Positions 25,969 to 35,165 are shown, numbered from the stretch's first letter. The stretch: 64,000 nucleotides of DNA from Pirellulaceae bacterium (GCA_029243025.1 JAQWSU010000051.1:89650-153649); one strand, 5' to 3'. The notes: generated by a model from the sequence alone, not told the origin. Numbers and translations are program-made.

Positions 25969-27825
25969 TTAGTGAGTGAGTTGAGCTGGAGTGAGTTTTC
26001 GGTCGGCGGGTGGAATCATCTGTCGCACGGCGGAACCGAGTGTTGAAACCAGAAAAATCAACGGGTACAAGTCTTCATAATACCAAAGCTTGGCGAAGTA
26101 AAAACCGATTGGGCTGGGTTGTCGATGGCGATTCGCGTTAACTTCTTCTAACAGCCAAGCAATGCCGGTTTCTACGGATTTTTTTACTCGCTCGTCGCGA
26201 TGCATCTCAGGCAGCAATGCTTCTACCGCCAGAGCTGTTTCTTCGATACTACTCAACAGCTGAGATTCACCCGAATCCAGGTCCCGTAAGCCACCTCCCC
26301 AGCCTCCGTCAAGATTTTGTAAATTTAACAGGCCAATACGTCCTTTTTGGGCCAATGGGTGATCCGACTTACCCAGATCTGTGAAGCCCCGCAACACCTT
26401 GGCGGTTCCATAAATCGGGTTTTCGTCATTGGTGCGATCTTGGTTGCCAAACCAAAGCGGCGTCCAGGTCCCATCTGGCAGCTGTTTACGCCCCAAAAAT
26501 CGCAGGCCGCGTTGGACGGCCTGGTTCCATTCGGACGGCTCGATGAGATGGTGCCACGCTTGCAGGGCTCGCAAGGCGTGCGCTGTTAGATCGCTTCCGC
26601 TACGGTCGAATGGCAGCTTCCCCCAACCCCGGCAGAAGGTCGGCCAGCCTCCATCTCGATTTTGTAGATCCAGCAGCCATTGGATGCCAGCCCTGGCTGC
26701 CGAAATAATTTTCTGTTTTTTTTCATCGGTGGTTGTGTCCAAGTCGACGACTTTCCGAAGAGCCAAGAGCGCGCCCGGTGTGTCATCCGAATCTGGGACC
26801 GCACCGCTCAGGTCCGACCAGCCCCAGCCTCCCGGGGCTGCGCCGGTGAATGGATGAGGTGACAAGTGCTGGCAACTCAGCAACCAGTCGATACACGTAT
26901 CAAGCTTTTCCTCGGCGAAGTCTTGCATTCCAAGCGCATTGAGTGCCAGGGAAGTGTTCCAGGTCGACAGGTTGGTGTCGATCGGCCAGGAGCCGTCTTC
27001 ACGAGCTGAGGCCAATAAAAACTCGACGCCTTTTTCAACCACGGGATGTTGAACTTTGCCTGCTGCTGCCAAGCTCATCACCACGAAGCTGGTTAATGGA
27101 ATTGCTTCCAAATAGCCCCCGCTTTCGGGTTGCATTCGTTCCAGCACTTCTAGGCTCGGCTGCAAGGCCAGGTTGCGGGTGATGCGCGAAATAGGATTCC
27201 AGGGAGGGCGGTGATGGAAGCGGACCTGACCAATCGCCACGAGTGCCGGAATCGCGTAGCTGACGACGGGCAGTTGTAGGAACCGATACATGCTCTGTGG
27301 CAAGGCGGCCAGTTCAAAGGGGAGAGGTGAAACCTTGCCCCAAGACACCGTGCCCGCTAACGCACAGTTTGTCAGGATCGGTACCGCAAAGGTTTTGTCC
27401 CTGCCGTATCGTTTTTTGAGTCCTTTGATTCCGCCTTGAGCTTCCATGTATTGCTCGGCTCGATCAAGCAACCCATTCGTCTCTGCCGGAACTCCTGTCA
27501 AACGAAACGCCGCATGGGCCAGCATGCTCGTGGCAATATTGGAATGACTGAGGTCTGTGTCTCCCCAACCTCCGTCGCTATTCTGTTGCTGCGACAGCCA
27601 GCGAAGACCCCGTACGATCGATTCGCTGAGCGGGCCATCGGTCGGGTCGGCCGAGTCTTGTTCCCATCTTCGTTGCCGCTGCACAATCGACAGAGCGCTG
27701 ATTGCCGTTGCGGTTGCCAACGCAGAGGATGCGAGTCGGCCCACCCAATGGGGGCCACTCCGCTCCGCAAGCAGTTCGCGGCGCAGTTGACGATTCGCTT
27801 CAAGCAGTCGGATTCGGTCGATCAT
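25969..27825 (-). CDS. Class II terpene cyclase of the squalene-hopene cyclase family
   Basis: Prenyltransferase/squalene-oxidase-repeat protein of 618 residues. The protonating DXDDT motif is intact as VPDSDDTPGALLAL (near residue 345). Several QW-type repeats are seen: QNSDGGWGDTD near the N-terminus, QNRDGGWPTF, KQLPDGTWTPLW and QNLDGGWGGGL. The N-terminus carries a hydrophobic stretch (LASSALATATAISALSIV), consistent with membrane association. The frame is open to a TTG at 27858; the ATG at 27825 is preferred. It is slightly shorter than typical squalene-hopene cyclases (630-720). With a polyprenyl synthase directly downstream and no squalene synthase genes here, the substrate could be squalene or a polyprenyl derivative. 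Confidence 0.88.
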   Translation of the reverse strand: MIDRIRLLEANRQLRRELLAERSGPHWVGRLASSALATATAISALSIVQRQRRWEQDSADPTDGPLSESIVRGLRWLSQQQNSDGGWGDTDLSHSNIATSMLAHAAFRLTGVPAETNGLLDRAEQYMEAQGGIKGLKKRYGRDKTFAVPILTNCALAGTVSWGKVSPLPFELAALPQSMYRFLQLPVVSYAIPALVAIGQVRFHHRPPWNPISRITRNLALQPSLEVLERMQPESGGYLEAIPLTSFVVMSLAAAGKVQHPVVEKGVEFLLASAREDGSWPIDTNLSTWNTSLALNALGMQDFAEEKLDTCIDWLLSCQHLSPHPFTGAAPGGWGWSDLSGAVPDSDDTPGALLALRKVVDLDTTTDEKKQKIISAARAGIQWLLDLQNRDGGWPTFCRGWGKLPFDRSGSDLTAHALRALQAWHHLIEPSEWNQAVQRGLRFLGRKQLPDGTWTPLWFGNQDRTNDENPIYGTAKVLRGFTDLGKSDHPLAQKGRIGLLNLQNLDGGWGGGLRDLDSGESQLLSSIEETALAVEALLPEMHRDERVKKSVETGIAWLLEEVNANRHRQPSPIGFYFAKLWYYEDLYPLIFLVSTLGSAVRQMIPPADRKLTPAQLTH

Positions 27826-28206
27826 AAAATGAACGCGGATCGAAGGCCAAAGTTTCAAGTGTGAGGGCGAGCTTTAATCGAGTTTTGCGCGGTTGTGGAA
27901 GGTGACGTTCATCACTGCTGAAAGGTTTCGTCTTTCTCCTGAACACAACCGCATCGCCCAACGGGTGCAAACTCTTAAGCCGATAAAATATTCAGGCGGT
28001 GGGAGGGAGTTAACCGTAGCAGTTTAAATGGCCCAAACGCGGCTGTCGAGATCTGAGTCGGCGGTTCCTGCCGAATCCCCCGCTCTGTGATATAATACGT
28101 TGCCGCAATTCAATGGCGGCTCGCGATGTTACCCCTGACGACAGACCGGTGAGTCTAGCGGTCAGGTAAATTAGCCGATTTTTGATGCTGTAACGTGTGG
28201 TCAAAT
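27826..28206. other. Divergent promoter region, about 380 bases
   Basis: Between the terpene-cyclase operon (minus) and the radical SAM gene (plus). It contains a candidate sigma-70 promoter for the rightward gene. No RNA gene or small protein was supported. Confidence 0.5.
28068..28096 (+). promoter_or_regulatory. Candidate sigma-70 promoter for radical SAM gene
   Basis: A perfect TATAAT -10 hexamer at 28091-28096 with a weak -35-like ctgccg at 28068-28073, a 17-base spacing. The start of transcription would be near 28103, giving a leader of about 100 bases before the gene. Confidence 0.4.
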
Positions 28207-29457
28207 ATGTATTTAAGCTTGACAAAACGGTTGCTGTTCGAGACCGATAAACGTTTGCTCTGGAAACTAACGTGGAATATGGGCTTCAAGGGGATGAGGT
28301 CCGTACAAAAACATAAACGGCGGCTGAAACGGGGGCAATTTTTTCCCCCGTTCATCTACATTTCGATTATCAACAGTTGCAACTTGCGTTGTCAGGGCTG
28401 TTGGGTCGATGTGGCAGCCCCGCAACACAAGATCGAATTGGATGATTTGGATCGGTTGGTGACAGAGTCCAAGGCAATGGGGAATTCATTTTTTGGCATC
28501 TTGGGGGGAGAGCCGTTCATGCACCCGGAGATGTTGGAACTCTTCGAACGTCATCCGGATTGCTACTTCCAGGTGTTCACAAACGGGCACTTTATTTCTG
28601 AGGAAGTTGCGAAGCGCCTGCGACGTGTGGGAAACGTTACACCGCTGATTAGTGTTGAGGGAAACGAAATCGTCAGTGATGAGAGGCGAGGCCGTTTGAA
28701 TGTGTTGAGCCAGACCATGCAAGGTTTGCAGCACTGTCTTGAAAACAAAGTAATGACCGGGGTCTGCACGAGTCTTTGCCAAACCAATTATGATCTGCTT
28801 ACCGAAAAATGGGTTGATCGGCTGATCGAGATGGGAGTGATGTACACCTGGTTTCATATCTATCGACCGGTGGGACCCGATGCGGCCCCCGAGTTGTGCT
28901 TGACACCCGCTCAACAGGCCAAGGCACGGCAGTTCGTTGTCGATATGCGTGCCAAGAAGCCGATCATCATCATTGACGCCTACTACGATGGCGAAGGTCA
29001 AGCCTTGTGTCCTGCCGCAACTGGCTTCACGCATCACATCAGCCCTTGGGGTGATATCGAGCCATGTCCCGTGATCCAACTCGCAACGGAATCCATACAC
29101 GAAAAGAGACCCTTACGTGAGACGTTCAACGAATCGGATTTCTTGCGAGACTTTCGGCAGACGGCTGCGGAGGCAACCCGAGGCTGCATCGTCCTAGAAC
29201 GCCCGGACTTGTTAGAGGCTTTGGCGGAAAGACACGGAGCACGCGATACGACGGCCCGACAGACGGGGTTTGCCGAGCTTGGTGAAATGGAAACACGACC
29301 ATCGCAATACGATCCTTCCTGTGAAATTCCGGAAAAGAGTTGGGCCTATCGCTTAGCAAAGCGATTCTGGTTTAACGATTATGGAGCTTACACGAAGCAT
29401 TTTCGACGCGAAGATTGGAAGCCGACGCGTCCCGACATGGACGCCAGCGACGTTTAG
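28207..29457 (+). CDS. Radical SAM protein with extra C-terminal cysteines
   Basis: Radical SAM enzyme of 416 residues (420 if it starts at the GTG at 28195). After a basic amphipathic N-terminus comes the [4Fe-4S] motif CNLRCQGCW (cysteines at about 58, 62 and 65), then FGILGGEPFMHPEML for SAM binding and TNGHFIS. The C-terminal part has cysteines in CPAATGFTHHISPWGDIEPCPVI and RGCIVLE, recalling a SPASM-like auxiliary cluster. It is not HpnH-like in its N-terminus. It is divergent from the terpene-cyclase operon and precedes an ABC exporter, so a tailoring role on the terpenoid is possible but unproven. Its last 14 bases, including the stop codon, are tandemly repeated downstream. Confidence 0.88.
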   Translation: MYLSLTKRLLFETDKRLLWKLTWNMGFKGMRSVQKHKRRLKRGQFFPPFIYISIINSCNLRCQGCWVDVAAPQHKIELDDLDRLVTESKAMGNSFFGILGGEPFMHPEMLELFERHPDCYFQVFTNGHFISEEVAKRLRRVGNVTPLISVEGNEIVSDERRGRLNVLSQTMQGLQHCLENKVMTGVCTSLCQTNYDLLTEKWVDRLIEMGVMYTWFHIYRPVGPDAAPELCLTPAQQAKARQFVVDMRAKKPIIIIDAYYDGEGQALCPAATGFTHHISPWGDIEPCPVIQLATESIHEKRPLRETFNESDFLRDFRQTAAEATRGCIVLERPDLLEALAERHGARDTTARQTGFAELGEMETRPSQYDPSCEIPEKSWAYRLAKRFWFNDYGAYTKHFRREDWKPTRPDMDASDV

Positions 29458-29485
29458 CCAGCGACGTTTAGCCAGCGACGTTTAA
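29444..29485. repeat. 14-bp triplication spanning a stop codon
   Basis: Unit ccagcgacgtttag at 29444-29457, 29458-29471 and 29472-29485 (last copy ends in a instead of g). The first copy contains the radical SAM stop codon, so the later copies are untranslated. Confidence 0.92.
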
Positions 29486-29673
29486 GGAGCGGATTTTCTA
29501 AGGAATTGCCGATTCTGCAATGGGAAGCTTTGCCCAACTGTGACAGCGACCTTAATTTTTGGCCGTCGTTGTCCGATATAACCCAACGACGGTAAACTTT
29601 TCGTAATTGTCATCGCCGCCGCATTTGCCGCTAGCAGCGGCCTCTCACCAACAGCCCTGTGCGCTAGTTTTCC

Positions 29674-31647
29674 ATGTCGAGTTTTCTGCGAGTTGTTCGA
29701 TTGAGTTTGCGCTACCGTTTCACGGTGGTCGGGACCATTGTTTGCGCGCTGGCAGTGGGAGTCCTCTGGGGGGGGAACATCGGTGCTGTTTTCCCGTTCG
29801 TCGAAGTGGTTTTTCGCGGTCAGTCGCTGCAGGAATGGGTGGATGGTGAGGTTGAGAAGGCGGAGCAGAAAATCGAGCGAATGGATGCTCAGATTGCGGG
29901 AGTTGCCGGTGAACCTGAGCTTGATTCGAATCAGCGAAAGCGATTGGTTGCTCGCAGGCGGGCCGAGGTGGCCGCTTTGGAGGCGTATCGGCGTGCGCAG
30001 CCTTATATTTATCGCTATCTTCCCGAGCAACCGTTCACAACTTTGTTGCTTGTTATGATGCTCCTTTTTATTGGTACGTTGATAAAAGATGTCTTTCTTG
30101 CGTCGAGTACCGTGCTGACCGAACGCTTAGCTCAAGCGGGAACGATTCAGCTTCGCAAGCAATTGTTTAATCAGACTTTGCGGACGGAGTTACAGAGTTT
30201 TCAAAATAGGGATTCCAGTCAATTATTGAGTCGACTGACCTATGACCTGGAGCAAGTGACAATTGGTTTACGTATGCTATTTGGCCGCTCTATTCGCGAA
30301 CCGCTGAAGATGCTGGCGTGTTTGATTGGTGCGGCCTTCATCTGCTGGCGGTTACTGTTGCTTTCGATGTTTTTGGCTCCACTGGCCGCTCTTTTGATTT
30401 CACTCCTGAACCGTGCGTTAAAACGAGCGAATGCCCGCGCGTTGGACGAAATGTCACAGATTTATTCCGTGCTTGGAGAAACCTTGCGGGGAATGAAAAT
30501 TGTGAAGGCATACACGATGGAGAGAATTGAACGTCGGCGATTTGATGTGGTCTCGCGGCGATTCTTTCAGCGCGCCATGCGAGTGGCGATTTTTGACGCG
30601 ATGGTACGTCCCACGATCGAAATGATGGGAATTGGAATCATTTGCGTGGCAATTCTCGGCGGTGCCTATTTGGTGTTAAATCAAGAGACTCATCTTCTGG
30701 GCCTTAAAATCAGCGAACGGCCGCTATCGATCAGTGCTGTAATGCTGTTTTTTGGTTTGCTGACGGGGGTCAGCGATCCGGCTCGAAAACTGTCGGGCGT
30801 GATTGGTAAGTTGCAACGCGCGGCAGCGGCGGCAGATCGTGTGTTTGAACTGATTGACCGCAGTTCGGAGTTACCTCGTGCTTCGCGACCCGTGGATACC
30901 GTGAAGCATCAACGAGAACTGCGGTTTGAGAACGTCAAGTTTGCTTACCGAGATGGTCCGCTGGTCTTGGACGAGGTCAGTTTGCGCGTGCAAGCAGGTG
31001 AGACGATTGCGTTTGTAGGGCCCAATGGGTGCGGCAAAAGTACGCTCGCTAATCTTGTGCTGCGTTTCTTCGATCCCGACTCTGGAGCTGTTTCTATTGA
31101 TGGGGTGGATCTTCGGCAGATGCGATTGCGAGACTTACGGTCTCAGGTCGGACTCGTGACGCAAGAAGCTGTTCTGTTTAATGATACGGTGGAAGCAAAT
31201 ATTCGCCTGGGTCACCCGAATGCGAGTCGGGAGCAGGTCGTTCGGGCAGCTCAACAGGCACATGCTCACGATTTTATTGAGAATCAACTCGCCGATGGCT
31301 ACCAAACGGTGGTTGGCGAAGGGGCGAGCCGCCTTTCGGGTGGACAGAAGCAACGTATCTCGCTAGCTCGCGCCATCTTGAGGGACCCCAAGATTCTGAT
31401 TCTCGATGAGGCGACAAGCCAAGTAGATGTCGATAGCGAGCGGCAAATTCACGCCGCCCTGGCCGCGTTTATGCAGGGACGAACCTCTCTGATTATCACG
31501 CATCGGACGGGGATTCTGGAACTCGCGGACCGGATTATTGTGATGGAAGGTGGTCGGATTACCGACGACGGAACGTTGCCCGAGTTGATGGCTCGCAGTT
31601 CCGCTTTTCATCGTCTCTCGACGGATCATCGGGCCAAGAGTGCCTGA
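29674..31647 (+). CDS. MsbA/ABCB-type ABC exporter
   Basis: 657-residue half transporter with fused membrane and ATPase domains. The membrane part (about 1-380) has helices near 15-40, 125-145, 215-250 and 315-360. An unusual charged segment (about 55-110, rich in Glu, Arg and Lys) between helices one and two probably forms an extracytoplasmic coiled coil. The ATPase part has Walker A (VGPNGCGKST, near residue 450), signature (LSGGQKQRISLARAI), Walker B (ILILDEATSQVD) and the switch histidine (ITHRTG). Such exporters move lipids, glycolipids or drugs. It lies 216 bases after the radical SAM gene and upstream of three sulfotransferases. Confidence 0.93.
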   Translation: MSSFLRVVRLSLRYRFTVVGTIVCALAVGVLWGGNIGAVFPFVEVVFRGQSLQEWVDGEVEKAEQKIERMDAQIAGVAGEPELDSNQRKRLVARRRAEVAALEAYRRAQPYIYRYLPEQPFTTLLLVMMLLFIGTLIKDVFLASSTVLTERLAQAGTIQLRKQLFNQTLRTELQSFQNRDSSQLLSRLTYDLEQVTIGLRMLFGRSIREPLKMLACLIGAAFICWRLLLLSMFLAPLAALLISLLNRALKRANARALDEMSQIYSVLGETLRGMKIVKAYTMERIERRRFDVVSRRFFQRAMRVAIFDAMVRPTIEMMGIGIICVAILGGAYLVLNQETHLLGLKISERPLSISAVMLFFGLLTGVSDPARKLSGVIGKLQRAAAAADRVFELIDRSSELPRASRPVDTVKHQRELRFENVKFAYRDGPLVLDEVSLRVQAGETIAFVGPNGCGKSTLANLVLRFFDPDSGAVSIDGVDLRQMRLRDLRSQVGLVTQEAVLFNDTVEANIRLGHPNASREQVVRAAQQAHAHDFIENQLADGYQTVVGEGASRLSGGQKQRISLARAILRDPKILILDEATSQVDVDSERQIHAALAAFMQGRTSLIITHRTGILELADRIIVMEGGRITDDGTLPELMARSSAFHRLSTDHRAKSA

Positions 31648-31861
31648 TCGAATGTTGGACGAAAGCGAACTGCGCGGCCCTCTTTAGCGCGGAAATGGGC
31701 TTCCAGCTCTGCTGGCTCACGGCGGAATTTCCATCTGATTTGTTTGCTAATTCCAACGCTTGCTCCTAATGATCGCGTAAAGATTTACCGATCCGTTGAT
31801 ATGGAGAGGTTAATCGGTCTTGATTGATTCTATCAATGATAGCGTTTGAGCCATTTCAATC

Positions 31862-32647
31862 ATGCTACTTTCACATTCCCATAACTTCCTGTTTGTTCAT
31901 CTCGCCAAGACCGGTGGCACGAGTGTTCGTGCGGCTTTGTCGAGTCGAAGTTGGAGGGATCCGCTCCATTGGCCGACGTTTTTCTGCCATCGGGTCAGTG
32001 AGTTTTGTGGGCACCGATTGGGATGCAAGATTCCACGGCACGCACCAGCCCTGGTGGCCAAGGAACTATTGCCGCCAACTTTCTTCGACGAGCTTTTTAA
32101 GTTTAGTTTTGTGCGAAATCCTTGGGATCGTGTGGTAAGTGCCTACCACCACTTTGAACGGGAACGGCGTGACGTTTTGGCGGAGCAACGGATCCGTGAC
32201 ATTGCCCATTTCACCGATTGGTTGTTGGACGTTCCTTTAAACGAAACAAGTCGCGCGGGTTTAGTTGCCGCGTTGCGCCGCCCCCAGATTGAACACCTCG
32301 TCGATTTCCACGGGAATCTATTGGTGGATTTCGTGGGGCGTTACGAACATTTGCCTGAAGACTTCCAGTGGGTCGTGGAACAAGTCGCGTTTAAGGGTGT
32401 GAAATTGCCGCACAAGCGTCGGTCGCAGCGCCCCCGAGATTACCGACTAAGTTACACGGACCGAATGGCTGAGCAAGTTGCCGACCATTTTGCCCCCGAC
32501 ATCGCTGCATTTGAGTACAGTTTCGATCCTCCGGATTTGTTGGAGATCAATCGAAAAGACGCTGCTCACCGAATGAGAAATCATTCGGTGAATCCCTTCG
32601 TTTTGGGAAGGCATAAGCCTCAGGATGGGAAGTCGATAAAATGTTAA
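31862..32647 (+). CDS. Sulfotransferase family 2-like protein
   Basis: 261 residues resembling the sulfotransferase family that acts on glycans. The PAPS 5'-phosphosulfate loop is FVHLAKTGGTSVRAAL near the N-terminus, and the 3'-phosphate motif is FVRNPWDRVVSAYHHF near residue 85. No signal peptide or membrane anchor was seen, so it should act in the cytoplasm. It overlaps the next sulfotransferase gene by seven bases. Acceptor specificity cannot be read from the sequence; context suggests an exported lipid or polysaccharide. Confidence 0.82.
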   Translation: MLLSHSHNFLFVHLAKTGGTSVRAALSSRSWRDPLHWPTFFCHRVSEFCGHRLGCKIPRHAPALVAKELLPPTFFDELFKFSFVRNPWDRVVSAYHHFERERRDVLAEQRIRDIAHFTDWLLDVPLNETSRAGLVAALRRPQIEHLVDFHGNLLVDFVGRYEHLPEDFQWVVEQVAFKGVKLPHKRRSQRPRDYRLSYTDRMAEQVADHFAPDIAAFEYSFDPPDLLEINRKDAAHRMRNHSVNPFVLGRHKPQDGKSIKC

Positions 32648-33633
32648 ATCGCAATGCAATTTTCGTAAATGGGTTTTCGCGTGGCGGGACAACGATGTTG
32701 ACCAATCTTCTGGCATCACATCCCACCGTTTGCCTGGTCGGCGAGACTCATCATGTTTTTAAAGGTCACAACATTACCGACAGTCGTTGGCGAGTGCTCA
32801 ACAAGTGTTTGTATCATGATGCTCCGATCCTGATGCGACACGGGCAAAACTTTTTTAGCCCGCGCTTAGTCAAGCCTCGTAAATCGCTCTGCCGTTGGTC
32901 AGAAAATCGAATCGATCGGATTCTCTATCGGGAGAAGTTGAGGTCAAATCATCCACTCCTGAATCAATATAAGACGGCCAACCTGGAATATACGCGTGAA
33001 GAACTCATGGAGTCGCGATTGCTTTGCAAGAACATTGACGGCATGATTTATGTAAATGATGCCTTTTCACAGATGTATCCCGATGGCACCTATTTTGGTC
33101 TGGTTCGAAACGGATTCGCGGTTTGTGAAGGGCATGTGAGACGTGGACGCTCTGCTCAGGAGATTGGTTGGCGTTACAGAGTATTGGCTGAAAAAATGCT
33201 GTCCGATGCCGAACGTTTTGCTAATTATCACATGGTGCGTTTCGAAGATTTGGTTGCCGATCCGATGGAAACCGTGGCTGCCGCCTATGCCGCTGCGGGA
33301 CTTGATGTGGACCGTCTGGACAAAGTTCGTATGCAAGTTCGTCGCGTCATGGATGCGAATGGCAATCACCAATTGGTCGGCGATTCAGAATGGGATGTTG
33401 TCTGGCTGACCTTCTCAGAGCTTGGTGGCTATTTCAAACAGGATGTCAATCTGAATCAAATTAAACGTTTGTCGGCTGTGGATCGTGACGCGTTTCTCGA
33501 AGAAGCGGGGGACGTGATGGAACGACTCGGGTACCCGTGTGAAGTGAGCGAGTCTCGTGGATACTGTGTTCCTGTTCTCCAGCGACAGGCCAAGCCATTG
33601 AAGGTCGCCGATGTGAGTCGCCGTGCTGCCTGA
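32641..33633 (+). CDS. Sulfotransferase family protein
   Basis: 330 residues with the loop FVNGFSRGGTTMLTNLLASH at the N-terminus, typical of P-loop sulfotransferases of the Sulfotransfer_1/3 kind. LVRNGFAVCEGHVR (near residue 152) fits the 3'-phosphate-binding segment, followed by YHMVRFEDLVADPMET, the usual RFEDL element. It is clearly different from its two neighbours in length and sequence, so the three are not simple recent duplicates. The start overlaps the preceding gene by seven bases, supporting co-translation. Confidence 0.85.
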   Translation: MLNRNAIFVNGFSRGGTTMLTNLLASHPTVCLVGETHHVFKGHNITDSRWRVLNKCLYHDAPILMRHGQNFFSPRLVKPRKSLCRWSENRIDRILYREKLRSNHPLLNQYKTANLEYTREELMESRLLCKNIDGMIYVNDAFSQMYPDGTYFGLVRNGFAVCEGHVRRGRSAQEIGWRYRVLAEKMLSDAERFANYHMVRFEDLVADPMETVAAAYAAAGLDVDRLDKVRMQVRRVMDANGNHQLVGDSEWDVVWLTFSELGGYFKQDVNLNQIKRLSAVDRDAFLEEAGDVMERLGYPCEVSESRGYCVPVLQRQAKPLKVADVSRRAA

Positions 33634-33655
33634 CGAATTGTGATCTAATCAAGTT

Positions 33656-33661
33656 GAGGTG
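33656..33661 (+). promoter_or_regulatory. Ribosome binding site deciding the ATG at 33667
   Basis: gaggtg at 33656-33661 lies five bases before the ATG at 33667, which favours it over the in-frame TTG at 33664. Confidence 0.7.
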
Positions 33662-33666
33662 ATTTG

Positions 33667-34503
33667 ATGTTAGCCTTTGTCCACATCCGTAAGACCGGTG
33701 GAAGTACCGTCGATACGATACTACGTCAGTCCTTTGGTTTGCGGCATTTTCGACTTCGCTTAGGTCCACATCGGGCCGTTAATCCCATTGCCAGCGCAGG
33801 TGAGGTTCGTCGTTGTCAGTGGATCTACTGGCGGATGAAATGTCTTGCGGGGCATGGGATCGTGCCGCACAGTGATCTGCGAGAGTTGAGTGAATCGCTG
33901 CGGTATTTTACCTTCTTACGTGAACCGGTCACTCGTTGCGCATCGGATTATCAGTTTCGTGTCGATCGCGGTGGCCTGCGACAGCCATTCGAAGAATGGA
34001 TTCATACGGAGTATGCTGCCAATCAACAGACGCTAAAAATTGGTGGGGAACGAAAGGCTGACAAAGCCATTGAAATGCTTCTCAAAGAGATTGGTTTTGT
34101 CGGTATACTCGAGCGGTTTGATGAATCTCTTGTGATGCTCAAGCAATGGGTGGATTTGCCGGAATTCGATATCCGGTATCGATCAAAGAACGTTGCCGCA
34201 CGCTCTTCGATCAAGTCTCGCTTGCTGGCTGACCCGCAGACGTTGAGTTTGCTCCGCGAAGTCAATCAAGAAGATCTCAAACTATATCGATATGCGATGG
34301 AAGAAATCTATCCAAAAGCAGTAAGTCGGTTTTCTGGCGATTTGGAGAACGCTGTTTGCGATTTTCGCCGCACGAATCAACCCCGGCCAGTCTTGCCCCG
34401 ACAGATCGGTAGCATCTTGGTCCGCGAAGGTGTCTACAAGCCGATCGCTACGATGTTGAGTAATCAATCCAACGCGACGGCGTTGCCATCGCGGGCCGCT
34501 TGA
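33667..34503 (+). CDS. Third sulfotransferase family protein
   Basis: 278 residues. The N-terminus MLAFVHIRKTGGSTVDTIL is the PAPS-binding loop of the family that includes the first gene of this group (FVHLAKTGGTSV). The FTFLREPVTRCASDYQFR block is the 3'-phosphate site. The ATG at 33667 is chosen because of a good ribosome binding site five bases upstream. It is separated from the previous gene by 33 bases. The acceptor is unknown; together the three genes suggest several distinct sulfation reactions on one product or on cell-surface glycans. Confidence 0.82.
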   Translation: MLAFVHIRKTGGSTVDTILRQSFGLRHFRLRLGPHRAVNPIASAGEVRRCQWIYWRMKCLAGHGIVPHSDLRELSESLRYFTFLREPVTRCASDYQFRVDRGGLRQPFEEWIHTEYAANQQTLKIGGERKADKAIEMLLKEIGFVGILERFDESLVMLKQWVDLPEFDIRYRSKNVAARSSIKSRLLADPQTLSLLREVNQEDLKLYRYAMEEIYPKAVSRFSGDLENAVCDFRRTNQPRPVLPRQIGSILVREGVYKPIATMLSNQSNATALPSRAA

Positions 34504-35131
34504 CGGAAGCTGTCGTTGCAGAGAAGGTCGTACGAAAGCACCGATCGGGTGCCCACCCCAGGGCTTTTCTCGAGCCATGTTATCGGCAGTCTCAAGTCGC
34601 GTAATGTATTCACTGATGTGATGAATTACGTTGTTTTCATCGGGTTGCCCTGCAGCCGCATCGCTGTTGAACGCTCATTGAAACATGGGGGTTAGGCAGG
34701 AACTGAATCGCCTGCGATATGTACGTCCTGTGTTATGAGAGGAATCAGATTGAATGGTTGTTTAATAGCCAAAATCGTCAGCTGATTGAATAGGCGGGCG
34801 ATTGATCTGCAGGTGCTTTCGGTGTGCCAAACTCGTCGCGCGCCGCTCGCTAAAAACTCGCCTGATGGGCGAAAAGAAACTGGGGATTTTTCGTGAGTAA
34901 TTTGGAGCCGAACCGGTGCCTGCTGACTCGCTTGTGCCACACGTTGCAGGTTCTGATTTGAATCCTTTATCTTTTGCGAAATCCATTTGAGGCGATTGCT
35001 GCGATTCAGCAAGAAAAATCTCACTCGACATTGGGGAACGTTGACGGCGGCTCTTTCGAACGAGCAAAATACAACCGGGGCTTTGCGAGAGCATGCTGAC
35101 AATCATCAAGACGGTCAGATTGGATGATCTG

Positions 35132-35165
35132 TTGACGAGGTCGGGCGATTGACGAGGCCGGGCGA
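35132..35165. repeat. 17-bp tandem duplication
   Basis: ttgacgaggtcgggcga at 35132-35148 and ttgacgaggccgggcga at 35149-35165, one t/c difference. Intergenic. Confidence 0.88.

Noticed and set aside
28068..28200. tRNA or small RNA gene upstream of the radical SAM gene
   Set aside because: No cloverleaf arms or T-loop consensus could be made; only a possible promoter is supported.
28486..29100. Frame of 204 codons opposite the radical SAM gene
   Set aside because: Lies wholly inside a well-supported coding region on the other strand.
29502..30030. Frame of 182 codons opposite the exporter gene
   Set aside because: Antisense to a clear ABC exporter; no support.
31862..34503. Recent triplication of one sulfotransferase gene
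   Set aside because: The three proteins differ in length and in sequence outside the PAPS sites.
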